Assembly (NCBI RefSeq): GCF_018310345.1
Contig: NZ_JAGXBY010000003.1
Coordinates: forward strand, 1-64,000
Reading direction: 5' to 3'
From: Ornithinibacillus massiliensis
Lineage (GTDB): Bacteria > Bacillota > Bacilli > Bacillales > Amphibacillaceae
Length of the DNA: 64,000 nt
In this document: piece after piece, positions 1 to 8,522 of the stretch
Layout of the letters: each line of letters starts with the position of its first letter
Position numbering within the stretch: position 1 is the stretch's first letter
Translations under genes and position numbers: made by a program
Notes under the pieces: model-generated
What the model was told of the DNA's origin: nothing
The model's database searches: none
Seen by the model: only the letters and a program-made list of their open reading frames with translations

Positions 1-4
1 CATA

Positions 5-38
5 CTGAAAGTAGCAGGCATCCGCCAGCTACTTTCAG
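5..38. repeat. Inverted repeat (11-bp arms)
   Basis: The arms CTGAAAGTAGC (5-15) and GCTACTTTCAG (28-38) are perfect reverse complements around a 12-nt loop. No T-run follows, so it is not a classical terminator by itself; it may be the 3' part of a structure that begins outside the window. Confidence 0.6.
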
Positions 39-59
39 AGAAAAATCGAACAACTCGAA

Positions 60-108
60 AAGGCAAGGGAGAAATACGACTCGTTTTTCTCCCTTGCCTT
101 ATTTTTTA
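60..108 (+). terminator. Strong intrinsic terminator
   Basis: A perfect 15-bp stem (60-74 paired with 86-100) is followed by a run of T at 102-107. It would end a plus-strand transcript entering from left of the window and insulates the qox operon from it. Confidence 0.85.
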
Positions 109-254
109 GGACTTATGGGACAGCCCCTTTTTTTGTTTAGCTAGAAATATATACCACCTCTCCCCCTCAATTTACTAATTCCTCCAATATCATCCACTAC
201 ATCCATGAAAAAGACAAATCTTCTTGAACTTTTTGTGAAGTATTTCTCAATCCA

Positions 255-283
255 TTGTAATATTTATTACAGCGTAATAAGAT
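255..283 (+). promoter_or_regulatory. Probable sigma-A promoter of qoxABCD
   Basis: TTGTAA (255-260) and TAAGAT (278-283) are separated by exactly 17 nt. A perfect palindrome TGTAATA-TT-TATTACA (256-271) overlaps the -35 and spacer and could be an operator, though I cannot assign it to a known regulator. The predicted start point lies about 70 nt before qoxA. Confidence 0.5.
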
Positions 284-297
284 ATGGTTGCAGCACT

Positions 298-315
298 TTG
301 TGAATAAAAACACAA
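298..315 (+). promoter_or_regulatory. Rex-like operator upstream of qoxA
   Basis: TTGTGAATAAAAACACAA keeps both outer halves of the Rex consensus (TTGTGAA and CACAA) and differs mainly in the centre. It lies just downstream of the predicted promoter, a typical repressor position. Redox (NADH/NAD) control of terminal oxidases by Rex is known in Gram-positive bacteria; control of this operon is inference. Confidence 0.45.
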
Positions 316-363
316 ATTTGTCCATTTTATGAACAGTTAACTAGCTAGAAAGGAGCAAGAAAA

Positions 364-1278
364 ATGAAAATCAAATTGGCATTTATTTCATTTGCTATAT
401 TGATCACAACAATATTAGCTGGCTGTGAACCATTATTAGTTCTAGATCCAAAAGGACCACAAGCAGAAACAACAGCTAATGTAATATGGTTATCCATTTT
501 TACTATGGCAGTAATTGTTATTGTAGTTATTGCAATGCTAGTCATCATGCTATTTAAATATCGAGCGAGTAAGCAATCAGAGGATTATGAGCCTCCTCAT
601 ATTGAAGGAAATCCAATTGTAGAAGGACTTATTATCGGGATTCCCGTATTAATCGTTATTTTCCTTTCTATAGTGTCGGTAAAATCAACCTATGAAGTAG
701 AAAGTGTTCCAGAAGGTTATGAGAATCAAGAACCGATGATTATCTATGCTGCTTCATCTAACTGGAAATGGCATTTCAGCTATCCAGAACAAGATATTGA
801 GACATTAAATTATGTCATTTTACCAACGCATCGTCCAGTTGAATTCCGTTTGTATTCCTATGGACCAATTACAAGCTTCTGGATTCCACAGCTTGCTGGG
901 CAAAAATATGCCATGGCAGATATGGTTACAAAGATTAATATTGTAGCCGAGGTCCCAGGAGATTACCCAGGTCGTAATTCCAACTTTAGTGGAAAAGGAT
1001 TTGCTGAAAATACATTTACTGCGACGGCGTTATCACCGAGTGAGTTTGATAAATGGGTTGAAGACATCCATTCAACCGCTGAACCTCTAACTGAAGAGAA
1101 GTTCGATGAATTATTAGAACCTGGACACCTTGGACAAATGACCTTCACGGGTACTCATTTAGAATTTAATCCAGCTCCTGAAGGTGAGCATGCTGGACAT
1201 CAACATCATCAAGGTTCCAGTGAAGACCATGATGATCATGAAGAACATGAAAATCATGAAGACCATTCCAATCACTAG
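364..1278 (+). CDS. qoxA: Cytochrome aa3 quinol oxidase subunit II (QoxA)
   Basis: Subunit II of the menaquinol-oxidising, proton-pumping aa3 oxidase in the cytoplasmic membrane. The 304-residue protein begins with a lipoprotein signal ending in LAGC (Cys21 would be lipidated), followed by two membrane segments (about 38-65 and 90-110) and an extracytoplasmic cupredoxin domain. The Cys/His ligands of the CuA centre are absent, which separates quinol from cytochrome c oxidases. The last 32 residues carry ten histidines among Asp and Glu. An AGAAAGGAG ribosome site precedes the ATG. First gene of qoxABCD. Confidence 0.95.
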   Translation: MKIKLAFISFAILITTILAGCEPLLVLDPKGPQAETTANVIWLSIFTMAVIVIVVIAMLVIMLFKYRASKQSEDYEPPHIEGNPIVEGLIIGIPVLIVIFLSIVSVKSTYEVESVPEGYENQEPMIIYAASSNWKWHFSYPEQDIETLNYVILPTHRPVEFRLYSYGPITSFWIPQLAGQKYAMADMVTKINIVAEVPGDYPGRNSNFSGKGFAENTFTATALSPSEFDKWVEDIHSTAEPLTEEKFDELLEPGHLGQMTFTGTHLEFNPAPEGEHAGHQHHQGSSEDHDDHEEHENHEDHSNH

Positions 1279-1340
1279 AAAAAAAATTGATGAGTTAATT
1301 GTATGAAATTAAACAGAAATTCTCGAGAGGAGTTAACATA

Positions 1341-3287
1341 ATGGAATTTTTTGATCGATTTGCCGTCCCCCATCCAAGCCCATTAATCTATGCATCAATG
1401 GTTGCAATTGGACTAACACTAATTGCCATTGTTGTTGGTATTACGTACTTTAAAAAATGGGGTTACTTGTGGCGTGAATGGTTAACCACTGTTGACCATA
1501 AACGAATCGGTATTATGTACATGATATCCGCATTATTAATGTTATTCCGTGGTGGAGCAGATGCTGTCATGATGCGTCTGCAAACTGCAGTTCCAGATAA
1601 TACATTTCTAGATGCACAGCACTATAATGAAGTATTTACGACACATGGTGTTGTCATGATTTTCTTCATGGCAATGGCATTTGTTATTGGTTTAATGAAC
1701 TTCGTTGTACCACTACAAATTGGTGCACGTGACGTTGCATTCCCACGTCTAAATGCGATCAGTTTCTGGTTATATTTTGCGGGAGCAATGCTATTTAACA
1801 TCTCCTTTGTTGTTGGTGGTTCTCCAGATGCAGGTTGGACGAATTATTTCCCACTTGCAGGCACCGACTATAGTGAATCAGTGGGTGTTAACTATTACAT
1901 GTGGTCTCTGCAAATTTCAGGTATTGGTACGTTAATGACAGGGATTAACTTTATCGTAACCATTTTGAAAATGAGAGCACCTGGCATGAAACTGATGAAA
2001 ATGCCAATGTTTACTTGGTCTGCATTAATCACAAACGTTATTATTGTTTTTGCTTTCCCGGTACTAACAATAGCACTATTAATGGGTACCTTTGACCGTC
2101 AGTTCGGTACACATTTCTTTGCATCAACAAATGGTGGAATGGATATGCTTTGGGCCAACCTATTCTGGGTATGGGGACACCCTGAAGTATATATCTTGAT
2201 ACTCCCTGCCTTTGGTATTTATAGTGAGATTATTTCTACTTTCTCACAGCGTAATCTTTATGGTTACAAATCAATGGTCGGTTCGATGGTAATTATCTCG
2301 TTCCTATCATTCTTAGTTTGGGTTCACCATTTCTTTACCATGGGTCATGGAGCAATGGTAAATAGTATTTTCTCTATTACGACTATGGCTATTGCCGTTC
2401 CAACAGGGATAAAAATCTTTAACTGGCTATTAACTATGTGGAAAGGTAAAATTCGTTTCACCGTTCCAATGCTTTATTCTCTAGGGTTTATTCCATTATT
2501 CACAATTGGTGGAGTAACTGGTGTTATGCTTGCAATTGCAAGTGCAGACTACCAATATCACAATACGATGTTCCTAGTTGCTCACTTCCATAACGTGATT
2601 ATTCCTGGTGTCGTATTCGCAATGTTAGCTGGTCTTACCTACTGGTGGCCGAAGATGTTCGGATTTATGCTTAATGAACGAATCGGAAAATGGGGCTTCT
2701 GGTTCCTATCTATCGGTTTCTGTTTCGCATTCTTCCCAATGTACATTACAGGACTAGACGGTCAAGCACGTCGTATGTACACATACTCTGAAGCAGCTGG
2801 ATTTGGTCCATTAAACTTACTTTCCTTCTTTGGTGCAGGATTAATGGCGATTGCATTCGTGCTTATTGTATACAACGTATACTATAGCTTCCGTAACGCA
2901 CCAAGAAATGTAGGGCAAGATCCATGGAATGCACGTTCACTTGAATGGGCAACTCCTAACCCAGTTCCGGAGTATAACTTTGCTGTAACACCAGTCGTTA
3001 ACTCATCAGAAGCATTCTGGGATTCGAAGAAAAACGGACATACCTTATTTAAAGATAAAATCACAAAAATTCATATGCCGAATAATAGTGGATTGCCAAT
3101 CATTATGGCGGGATTATTCTTTATACTTGGATTCTCCTTTGTCTTTAGCATTTGGGTTGGTGTCATTATTGCACTACTAGGAATTCTTGGTACTATGGCC
3201 TATCGATCATTCGAAATTGACCATGGTCACTATATTCCTGAAGAAGAAATTAAAGAAACAGAAAATAAATACGGAGGTGCTAAATAA
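1341..3287 (+). CDS. qoxB: Cytochrome aa3 quinol oxidase subunit I (QoxB)
   Basis: Catalytic heme-copper subunit holding the low-spin heme and the heme a3-CuB oxygen-reduction site. The ATG at 1341 is chosen because GAGAGGAG lies just upstream; an in-frame TTG at 1299 would add 14 residues with no ribosome site. The 648-residue protein shows VDHKRIG near the N-terminus, WGHPEVYILILP (CuB His and the cross-linked Tyr), VWVHHFF, and HFHNVIIPG (heme ligands), with about 14-15 membrane helices. Its stop overlaps the qoxC start by one base, so the two are translationally linked. Confidence 0.97.
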   Translation: MEFFDRFAVPHPSPLIYASMVAIGLTLIAIVVGITYFKKWGYLWREWLTTVDHKRIGIMYMISALLMLFRGGADAVMMRLQTAVPDNTFLDAQHYNEVFTTHGVVMIFFMAMAFVIGLMNFVVPLQIGARDVAFPRLNAISFWLYFAGAMLFNISFVVGGSPDAGWTNYFPLAGTDYSESVGVNYYMWSLQISGIGTLMTGINFIVTILKMRAPGMKLMKMPMFTWSALITNVIIVFAFPVLTIALLMGTFDRQFGTHFFASTNGGMDMLWANLFWVWGHPEVYILILPAFGIYSEIISTFSQRNLYGYKSMVGSMVIISFLSFLVWVHHFFTMGHGAMVNSIFSITTMAIAVPTGIKIFNWLLTMWKGKIRFTVPMLYSLGFIPLFTIGGVTGVMLAIASADYQYHNTMFLVAHFHNVIIPGVVFAMLAGLTYWWPKMFGFMLNERIGKWGFWFLSIGFCFAFFPMYITGLDGQARRMYTYSEAAGFGPLNLLSFFGAGLMAIAFVLIVYNVYYSFRNAPRNVGQDPWNARSLEWATPNPVPEYNFAVTPVVNSSEAFWDSKKNGHTLFKDKITKIHMPNNSGLPIIMAGLFFILGFSFVFSIWVGVIIALLGILGTMAYRSFEIDHGHYIPEEEIKETENKYGGAK

Positions 3288-3883
3288 TGAAAATCGATCA
3301 CTCGCAACCTCTTGAATATGGTACGCATCAGAACCAAATGAACATCCTAGGTTTTTGGATATTCTTAGGTGCTGAAATCATGTTATTTGGTACACTGTTT
3401 GCATCGTACTTCACTTTAGAAAACGGTGTTGGTAATGGTCCATCTGGTGCAGACATTTTTGAAATAACTCCTGTATTAATGGAAACCATTATTCTATTAA
3501 CTAGTAGTTTTACAATTGGTCTTGCAACACATGCCATGCGTATAAATCATAAAAAAGCTACCATTACATTCTTAGCTATTACCCTACTACTAGGGTTATC
3601 ATTCTTAAGTGTTGAAATTTACGAGTTTATTCATTATTACCATGTTGGGGCAACCCTTCAAACAAGTGCATTTACAGCGATTCTATTAACAACATTAGGG
3701 ACACACGGTGCCCACGTTACGTTCGGTTTATTTTGGGGATTATTCATCCTTCTCCAAATTAAAAAGCGTGGATTCACACCGGAAACAACCAACAAGTCGT
3801 TTATCTTTTCCCTTTATTGGCATTTTCTAGATGTAGTTTGGATTTTCATCTTTAGCTTCATCTATTTGAAAGGAATGATGTAA
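3287..3883 (+). CDS. qoxC: Cytochrome aa3 quinol oxidase subunit III (QoxC)
   Basis: Non-catalytic subunit III of the quinol oxidase; 198 residues with about five membrane helices, the usual size for this family. Typical motifs include the FWIFLGAEIMLFGTLFASY segment near the N-terminus and a C-terminal SLYWHFLDVVWIFIF segment. The start ATG overlaps the qoxB stop (taATG) and GGAGG lies nine bases before it. The qoxD gene starts three bases downstream. Confidence 0.95.
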   Translation: MKIDHSQPLEYGTHQNQMNILGFWIFLGAEIMLFGTLFASYFTLENGVGNGPSGADIFEITPVLMETIILLTSSFTIGLATHAMRINHKKATITFLAITLLLGLSFLSVEIYEFIHYYHVGATLQTSAFTAILLTTLGTHGAHVTFGLFWGLFILLQIKKRGFTPETTNKSFIFSLYWHFLDVVWIFIFSFIYLKGMM

Positions 3884-3885
3884 AC

Positions 3886-4170
3886 ATGAAAGAATTATTT
3901 CCAGCAAAACAAGTGATAGGCTTTGTCTTTTCCTTAATCCTTACTGCTGTTGCGCTAACTGTTTACTTCCTTGACATGTCATTTGAGGTTGGTATGACGA
4001 TACTATTAATAACAGCATTTACCCAAGCTGCGCTCCAATTAGTCTTCTTTATGCACGCTGGGGAATCTGAAGATAAGAATATGATCTATACCAATGTTTA
4101 TTATGGAATTGCGATTGCATTAGTTACCATATTTGGGACATTGTTAACATTAATTTGGGGTTATATGTAA
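3886..4170 (+). CDS. qoxD: Cytochrome aa3 quinol oxidase subunit IV (QoxD)
   Basis: Small subunit IV, 94 residues with three predicted membrane helices, including the QLVFFMHAG motif usual in this family. It follows qoxC by two bases and closes the operon; an intrinsic terminator lies about 40 bases downstream. The subunit helps assembly and stability of the oxidase in related systems. Confidence 0.93.
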   Translation: MKELFPAKQVIGFVFSLILTAVALTVYFLDMSFEVGMTILLITAFTQAALQLVFFMHAGESEDKNMIYTNVYYGIAIALVTIFGTLLTLIWGYM

Positions 4171-4211
4171 GAGAAGTGTTTGAATCCTAAAGCTAAATAT
4201 TTATAATAGAA

Positions 4212-4246
4212 AAGAAGCTCTGTCTTATGACAGAGCTTCTTCTTTA
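4212..4246. terminator. Bidirectional terminator between qoxD and the 4.2-kb gene
   Basis: A perfect 13-bp stem (4212-4224 with 4229-4241) around TTAT has T-rich sequence on the plus strand and A-rich sequence on the other side. The stop codon of the convergent minus-strand gene lies inside the stem. Confidence 0.85.
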
Positions 4247-4473
4247 TTGTGCGGATGGTTCTGCTTATTTTTCTCCACTACTTCTTCCGTAGCAACTAGG
4301 AATATCCCCATAATGAAAATAAATACGCCGCCCATTACAACACCTAATCCAATCCCTGTTAACCATGCGTAACCGCTTCCAAAGAACCCATACAGAAAAG
4401 AAATGACACCTATTGTAATTAATGCACCACAAAGAATACTAATCGTTCTAACAATTTTCGCAGAATTTATCAT
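4225..4473 (-). CDS. Small membrane protein, unknown function
   Basis: An 82-residue protein with two predicted membrane segments (about 11-32 and 38-61), Gly-rich between and within them, and a charged C-terminal tail (EEVVEKNKQNHPHNKEE) that is probably cytoplasmic. AAGGGGGA lies upstream of the ATG. It is convergent with qoxD and shares a terminator with it. I do not recognise a named family. Confidence 0.7.
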   Translation of the reverse strand: MINSAKIVRTISILCGALITIGVISFLYGFFGSGYAWLTGIGLGVVMGGVFIFIMGIFLVATEEVVEKNKQNHPHNKEEALS

Positions 4474-4648
4474 AATAAATCCCCCTTCTATCTTATATTA
4501 TTCACATCGTTCACAAATTTGTCAAATTTATTTCAAATTAAGAGAATCGCCTTTTTTAGTTATTGTTTGTACAAATAGCTCACTCCTTCTTCACAAGTTG
4601 TACATATTCTATTGTGAAATTCATTTTATCGAAAAGGAGTGAACTATT

Positions 4649-5935
4649 TTGATAAATTATTCTATTTCCCAATTGGTTAAACGAAACGAAAGAAAAATAG
4701 ACCAAACATTACGAGAAACCTTACTAAATTTTTATCAACCATTTCATTCTATCCCTACTATTCTGCACAAGCCACTTGAGAATAACCTGAAGAAATATAA
4801 AAATTACTCCGTCGTAATTGAATTTGAGCCCCAATCGTATGAACACGGAATAAAAGATATTAAAACCACCAATTGCAAAAATCTCAAAGAATTTCCTATG
4901 ATTACTTGCTGTTCAGCAAAAATGTCATTAAACAACCTTGAACAATTACTTGATAATTGTAAAGCAATTAAAAAGGTATATCATGACCGAGAATTCACAG
5001 CACTACTAGATGTAGCTACCCCATCAATAGGATCGAGTACACTTCATCAATCAGAATATACCGGGCTTGGTAAGACGATAGCTATTATCGACACCGGTAT
5101 ACATCCACACGATGATATAAAGGATCGTATTACGGGTTTTATAGACCTAATTGGTGGCAAAAAAGAGCCTTATGATGATAACGGACACGGTACCCACTGT
5201 GCTGGAGATGCAGCAGGAAATGGCTTATCCTCCATTAATAGAAAGTATGAAGCACCCGCACCCGAAGCTAAACTGGTTGGTGTGAAGGTGCTTGATAAGA
5301 GAGGTGCAGGATCTTTATCAACTGTAATTCAGGGCATTCAATGGTGTACGCAAAACAAAGAGCAATACAACATAGATATAATTTCCCTCTCTCTAGGCTC
5401 AGAGGCAATTGAATCAGCCAGTGATGATCCAGTAGTGCAGGCAGTTGAAAAAGCTTGGGAAAATGGAATTGTCGTTTGTGCAGCGGCAGGAAACTCCGGT
5501 CCCAGAAATGGTACAATAGCTAGTCCAGGAATAAGTCCTGCAGTCATTACCGTTGGTGCAATTAATGACAATAACACGATAGACCGTTCGGACGACACTG
5601 TTGCTGAATTTTCAAGTCGAGGACCAACCATCGATAATTTTATAAAACCTGATTTAGTGCTACCAGGTGTTAATATAGTATCACTTAGAGCACCTGGGTC
5701 TTATCTGGACCGGGCTAATCGATTTGCTAGAGTTGGTTCAAACTATTTTTCCCTATCTGGTACCTCTATGGCGACACCGATATGTGCTGGGGTCGTTGCG
5801 CAATTACTTCAAAAAGAACCCTACCTTACCCCAGATCAAGTAAAGGATAAATTACTCATGGCATGCACTGATATGGGACAACCACCTACTGTTCAAGGAT
5901 ACGGATACTTGAATGCAGTAAATTTACTACATTAA
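4649..5935 (+). CDS. aprX: Intracellular S8 serine protease, AprX-type
   Basis: Subtilisin-family protease of 428 residues, close in length to AprX of Bacillus. No signal peptide is present, so it should act in the cytoplasm. The N-terminal 120 residues resemble the AprX pro-region; the catalytic domain shows Asp148 (IIDTGIH), His180 (NGHGTHCAG), the oxyanion Asn282 (AAAGNSG) and Ser373 (SGTSMATP), so the enzyme looks intact. The start is a TTG preceded by AAAAGGAG at good spacing. It stands alone and ends at a clear terminator. Confidence 0.92.
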   Translation: MINYSISQLVKRNERKIDQTLRETLLNFYQPFHSIPTILHKPLENNLKKYKNYSVVIEFEPQSYEHGIKDIKTTNCKNLKEFPMITCCSAKMSLNNLEQLLDNCKAIKKVYHDREFTALLDVATPSIGSSTLHQSEYTGLGKTIAIIDTGIHPHDDIKDRITGFIDLIGGKKEPYDDNGHGTHCAGDAAGNGLSSINRKYEAPAPEAKLVGVKVLDKRGAGSLSTVIQGIQWCTQNKEQYNIDIISLSLGSEAIESASDDPVVQAVEKAWENGIVVCAAAGNSGPRNGTIASPGISPAVITVGAINDNNTIDRSDDTVAEFSSRGPTIDNFIKPDLVLPGVNIVSLRAPGSYLDRANRFARVGSNYFSLSGTSMATPICAGVVAQLLQKEPYLTPDQVKDKLLMACTDMGQPPTVQGYGYLNAVNLLH

Positions 5936-5959
5936 CCCTCCTTCTATCTGAACTACTTT

Positions 5960-6000
5960 AGGTATCTGCAAGGATAAAGATTTAGCAGATACCTATTTTT
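5960..6000 (+). terminator. Intrinsic terminator after aprX
   Basis: AGGTATCTGC (5960-5969) pairs perfectly with GCAGATACCT (5985-5994) and is followed by ATTTTTATT. Confidence 0.85.
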
Positions 6001-6023
6001 ATTAAAAATTGTTTGTATTTTGC

Positions 6024-6049
6024 GAAACCTGCGATACAATAATAACGTA
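6024..6049 (+). promoter_or_regulatory. Sigma-W-type promoter of the NfeD/flotillin operon
   Basis: GAAAC (6024-6028) and CGTA (6046-6049) are 17 nt apart, matching the TGAAAC/CGTA pattern of SigW promoters. The orthologous yuaF-floT operon of B. subtilis is a known SigW target, which supports the call. Confidence 0.7.
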
Positions 6050-6093
6050 TAATAGGTAATCGGAGTTTTAAATCTACAGATAGGATGATGCAT

Positions 6094-6630
6094 ATGACAT
6101 TATTTGGAGTTGATATCCAAACCATTTATTTAACAACACTTATCATATCTGGATGTCTAATTGTTCTTTATATCTTTTTTGGGGACGTGTTAGATGCTGT
6201 TAGTGAAGGGATACCCTTCCTTAATCCCACTCTTATACTAGCCTTTTTTGTTTTCCTTTCTTCATCTGGTTATGTTCTGGAATTAGTAACATCCATCTCA
6301 AGTTTAGTAATACTCCTAATCTCTATAAGCTTCGCATTAATAATGGATGTATTATTAAATTTCTTCGTATTAATTCCTCTTGCATCAGCCGAAGAATCAT
6401 TAGTTCTAACAGAGGAATCACTTAAAGGACGAGTAGGAAAAATTATTATCTCCATACCAGAAGATGGATTTGGAGAGGTTGTAATTGATGGTAAAGGTGG
6501 CATGATTACAAGACCCGCAGCAAGTTATGAAAACACGCCTATCCCAGAAGGAACCGAAGTATTAATACTGAATAGTCAAGAGCGCGTTTTATATGTCGTC
6601 CCATATGATTTAGAATCCGAGTTGTCTTAG
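6094..6630 (+). CDS. yuaF: NfeD-family membrane protein (YuaF-like)
   Basis: Partner of the flotillin encoded next door. The protein has about 178 residues, with three or four membrane segments in the first 100 residues and a C-terminal OB-fold (NfeD) domain from about residue 110, beginning SLKGRVGKIIISIPEDGFGEV and containing VLILNSQERVLYVVP. The ATG at 6094 is preferred because the purine-rich AGATAGGATG precedes it; ATGs at 6085 and 6088 are alternatives. In B. subtilis the pair responds to membrane stress through SigW, and the promoter here fits that. Confidence 0.85.
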   Translation: MTLFGVDIQTIYLTTLIISGCLIVLYIFFGDVLDAVSEGIPFLNPTLILAFFVFLSSSGYVLELVTSISSLVILLISISFALIMDVLLNFFVLIPLASAEESLVLTEESLKGRVGKIIISIPEDGFGEVVIDGKGGMITRPAASYENTPIPEGTEVLILNSQERVLYVVPYDLESELS

Positions 6631-6676
6631 TCTAATACGGGATATCCGTGTTAAATAATTTTTAGGGGGAACGTTA

Positions 6677-8251
6677 ATGGAAGAATTAGTCAACGGAGTG
6701 ACGATTATTATTGCAATTGCCGTCTTTCTTGTCATTGCACTTATCGGGGTATTTATTAAGAAGTACCGTACAGCTGGGCCAGATGAAGCACTTATCGTTA
6801 CTGGTAGTTATTTAGGAAATGGGAAGACGGTACATACAGATGAATCTGGAAACAAAATTAAAATTATTCGTGGTGGCGGTACGTTTGTACTTCCGGTATT
6901 CCAACAGGCAGAGCAACTAAGCCTATTATCAAGTAAAATAGATGTTACAACTCCTGAGGTCTATACGGAGCAAGGTGTACCCGTTATGGCTGATGGTACT
7001 GCTATTATAAAAATTGGTGGAACTATTAATGAAATCGCTACTGCTGCAGAACAATTCTTAGGTAAGACAAAAGAGGATCGAGAAAATGAAGCCAAAGAAG
7101 TTCTAGAAGGACATTTACGTTCCATTCTTGGTTCTATGACTGTAGAAGAAATCTATAAAAACCGTGAAAAATTCTCACAAGAAGTACAACGCGTTGCATC
7201 TCAAGATTTAGCTAAGATGGGATTAAACATCGTTTCCTTCACAATCAAAGATGTTCGAGACAAAAATGGATACTTAGAATCATTAGGTAAACCTCGAATC
7301 GCACAAGTAAAGCGTGATGCAGACATTGCTACTGCAGATGCAGAGAAAGAAACACGTATAAAACAAGCAGAGGCTTCTAAAGAAGCGAAAAAAGCTGAAC
7401 TAGAACGTGCAACTGAAATTGCAGAAGCAGAAAAAGAAAATCAATTAAAAACAGCAGAATATCGACGTGAACAAGATATAGCTAAAGCACGTGCTGACCA
7501 AGCATATGATTTAGAAACAGCTCGTGCACAACAAGAAGTAACAGAGCAAGAAATGCAAATTAGAATTATCGAACGTCAGAAACAAATTGAACTAGAAGAG
7601 AAAGAAATTCTTCGTAGAGAAAAACAATATGATTCAGAAGTTAAGAAAAAAGCAGATGCGGACCGTTATGCAGTTGAGCAGGCAGCAATCGCTGAGAAGG
7701 CTAAGCAAATTGCTGCAGCTGATGCTAATCAATATAGAATCGAATCTCAAGCGAAAGCAGATGCGGAAAAAGTTCGTGTGGATGGTTTAGCTAAAGCAGA
7801 AGCGCAACGTGCACAAGGTGAGTCAGAAGCAGATGTTATTCGTCTTAAAGGTCTTGCAGAAGCAGAAGCTAAACGAAAGATTGCCGAAGCATTTGAACAA
7901 TACGGTCAAGCGGCGATTCTTGATATGGTTATCCGTATGCTTCCTGAATATGCGAAAGAGATTGCTAGTCCACTAGGAAACATTGATAAGATTACCGTTG
8001 TTGATACTGGTGGAAATGGTAAAGATGGTGGTGCAAACAAAGTTACAGGCTATGCAACAGACTTAATGGCATCATTACAAGAAACCCTTAAAGCATCCTC
8101 TGGTATTGATGTTAAGGAACTACTAGAAGGATTAGTCGGCACCAATAAACTGACTATTGCCGATCGAGATGGACTCTCTTTTGAACTAACTGAAACAGAT
8201 AATCCATCCAAGAAATCCGTAGATAATGTCGAGGAAGAAGTTTCTAATTAG
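6677..8251 (+). CDS. floT: Flotillin-like protein FloT (YuaG)
   Basis: Membrane-microdomain scaffold of 524 residues. An N-terminal hydrophobic hairpin (about 5-27) anchors it, an SPFH/PHB domain follows (about 35-210), and a long coiled coil rich in Glu-Ala-Lys/Arg heptads covers about 210-420. The C-terminus carries the flotillin AAILDMVIRMLPEYAKEIA region. AGGGGGA lies before the ATG, 46 bases after the NfeD gene. The third gene of the B. subtilis operon (yuaI, an acetyltransferase) is missing; a terminator follows instead. Confidence 0.93.
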   Translation: MEELVNGVTIIIAIAVFLVIALIGVFIKKYRTAGPDEALIVTGSYLGNGKTVHTDESGNKIKIIRGGGTFVLPVFQQAEQLSLLSSKIDVTTPEVYTEQGVPVMADGTAIIKIGGTINEIATAAEQFLGKTKEDRENEAKEVLEGHLRSILGSMTVEEIYKNREKFSQEVQRVASQDLAKMGLNIVSFTIKDVRDKNGYLESLGKPRIAQVKRDADIATADAEKETRIKQAEASKEAKKAELERATEIAEAEKENQLKTAEYRREQDIAKARADQAYDLETARAQQEVTEQEMQIRIIERQKQIELEEKEILRREKQYDSEVKKKADADRYAVEQAAIAEKAKQIAAADANQYRIESQAKADAEKVRVDGLAKAEAQRAQGESEADVIRLKGLAEAEAKRKIAEAFEQYGQAAILDMVIRMLPEYAKEIASPLGNIDKITVVDTGGNGKDGGANKVTGYATDLMASLQETLKASSGIDVKELLEGLVGTNKLTIADRDGLSFELTETDNPSKKSVDNVEEEVSN

Positions 8252-8293
8252 TACAAGGTTTCTCAGAAAGCTTTTAATATTTAAAACTAAGGT

Positions 8294-8334
8294 TAACCCC
8301 GTACAAGTGTTAATGTCGTACGGGGTTATTTTTA
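8294..8334 (+). terminator. Intrinsic terminator after floT
   Basis: TAACCCCGTAC (8294-8304) pairs with GTACGGGGTTA (8318-8328), followed by TTTTTAT. Confidence 0.88.
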
Positions 8335-8387
8335 TAAATACAAAAAAGCTTATTTTATTTACACTCCAAAACTGAATCCTTTAACTT

Positions 8388-8495
8388 TTATACTCTTGCT
8401 GTTTTTCTTCTTCTACCACAACCACATGTTTTCTTTACTCTTTTTCGTTGTGGTTTAGGAGAGGACGTATTCTCTACCTTATTTTGTTTCTTCAT
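8388..8495 (-). CDS. Very basic 35-residue protein with a CGCG motif
   Basis: A short frame reads MKKQNKVENTSSPKP followed by a Lys/Arg-rich stretch containing TCGCGRRRK and ends after 35 residues. GGAGGACC lies upstream of the ATG at good spacing. It begins 27 bases after the DUF1360 gene on the same strand, so the two probably form an operon. High positive charge plus two cysteines suggests nucleic-acid or metal binding, but this is inference; I do not recognise the family. Confidence 0.6.
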   Translation of the reverse strand: MKKQNKVENTSSPKPQRKRVKKTCGCGRRRKTARV

Positions 8496-8522
8496 TTATA
8501 ATGGTCCTCCTTCACTTAAAAG

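Noticed and set aside
1299..1340. Longer N-terminus for QoxB from TTG 1299
   Set aside because: ATG 1341 has a strong ribosome site and gives the usual length; the extension has neither.
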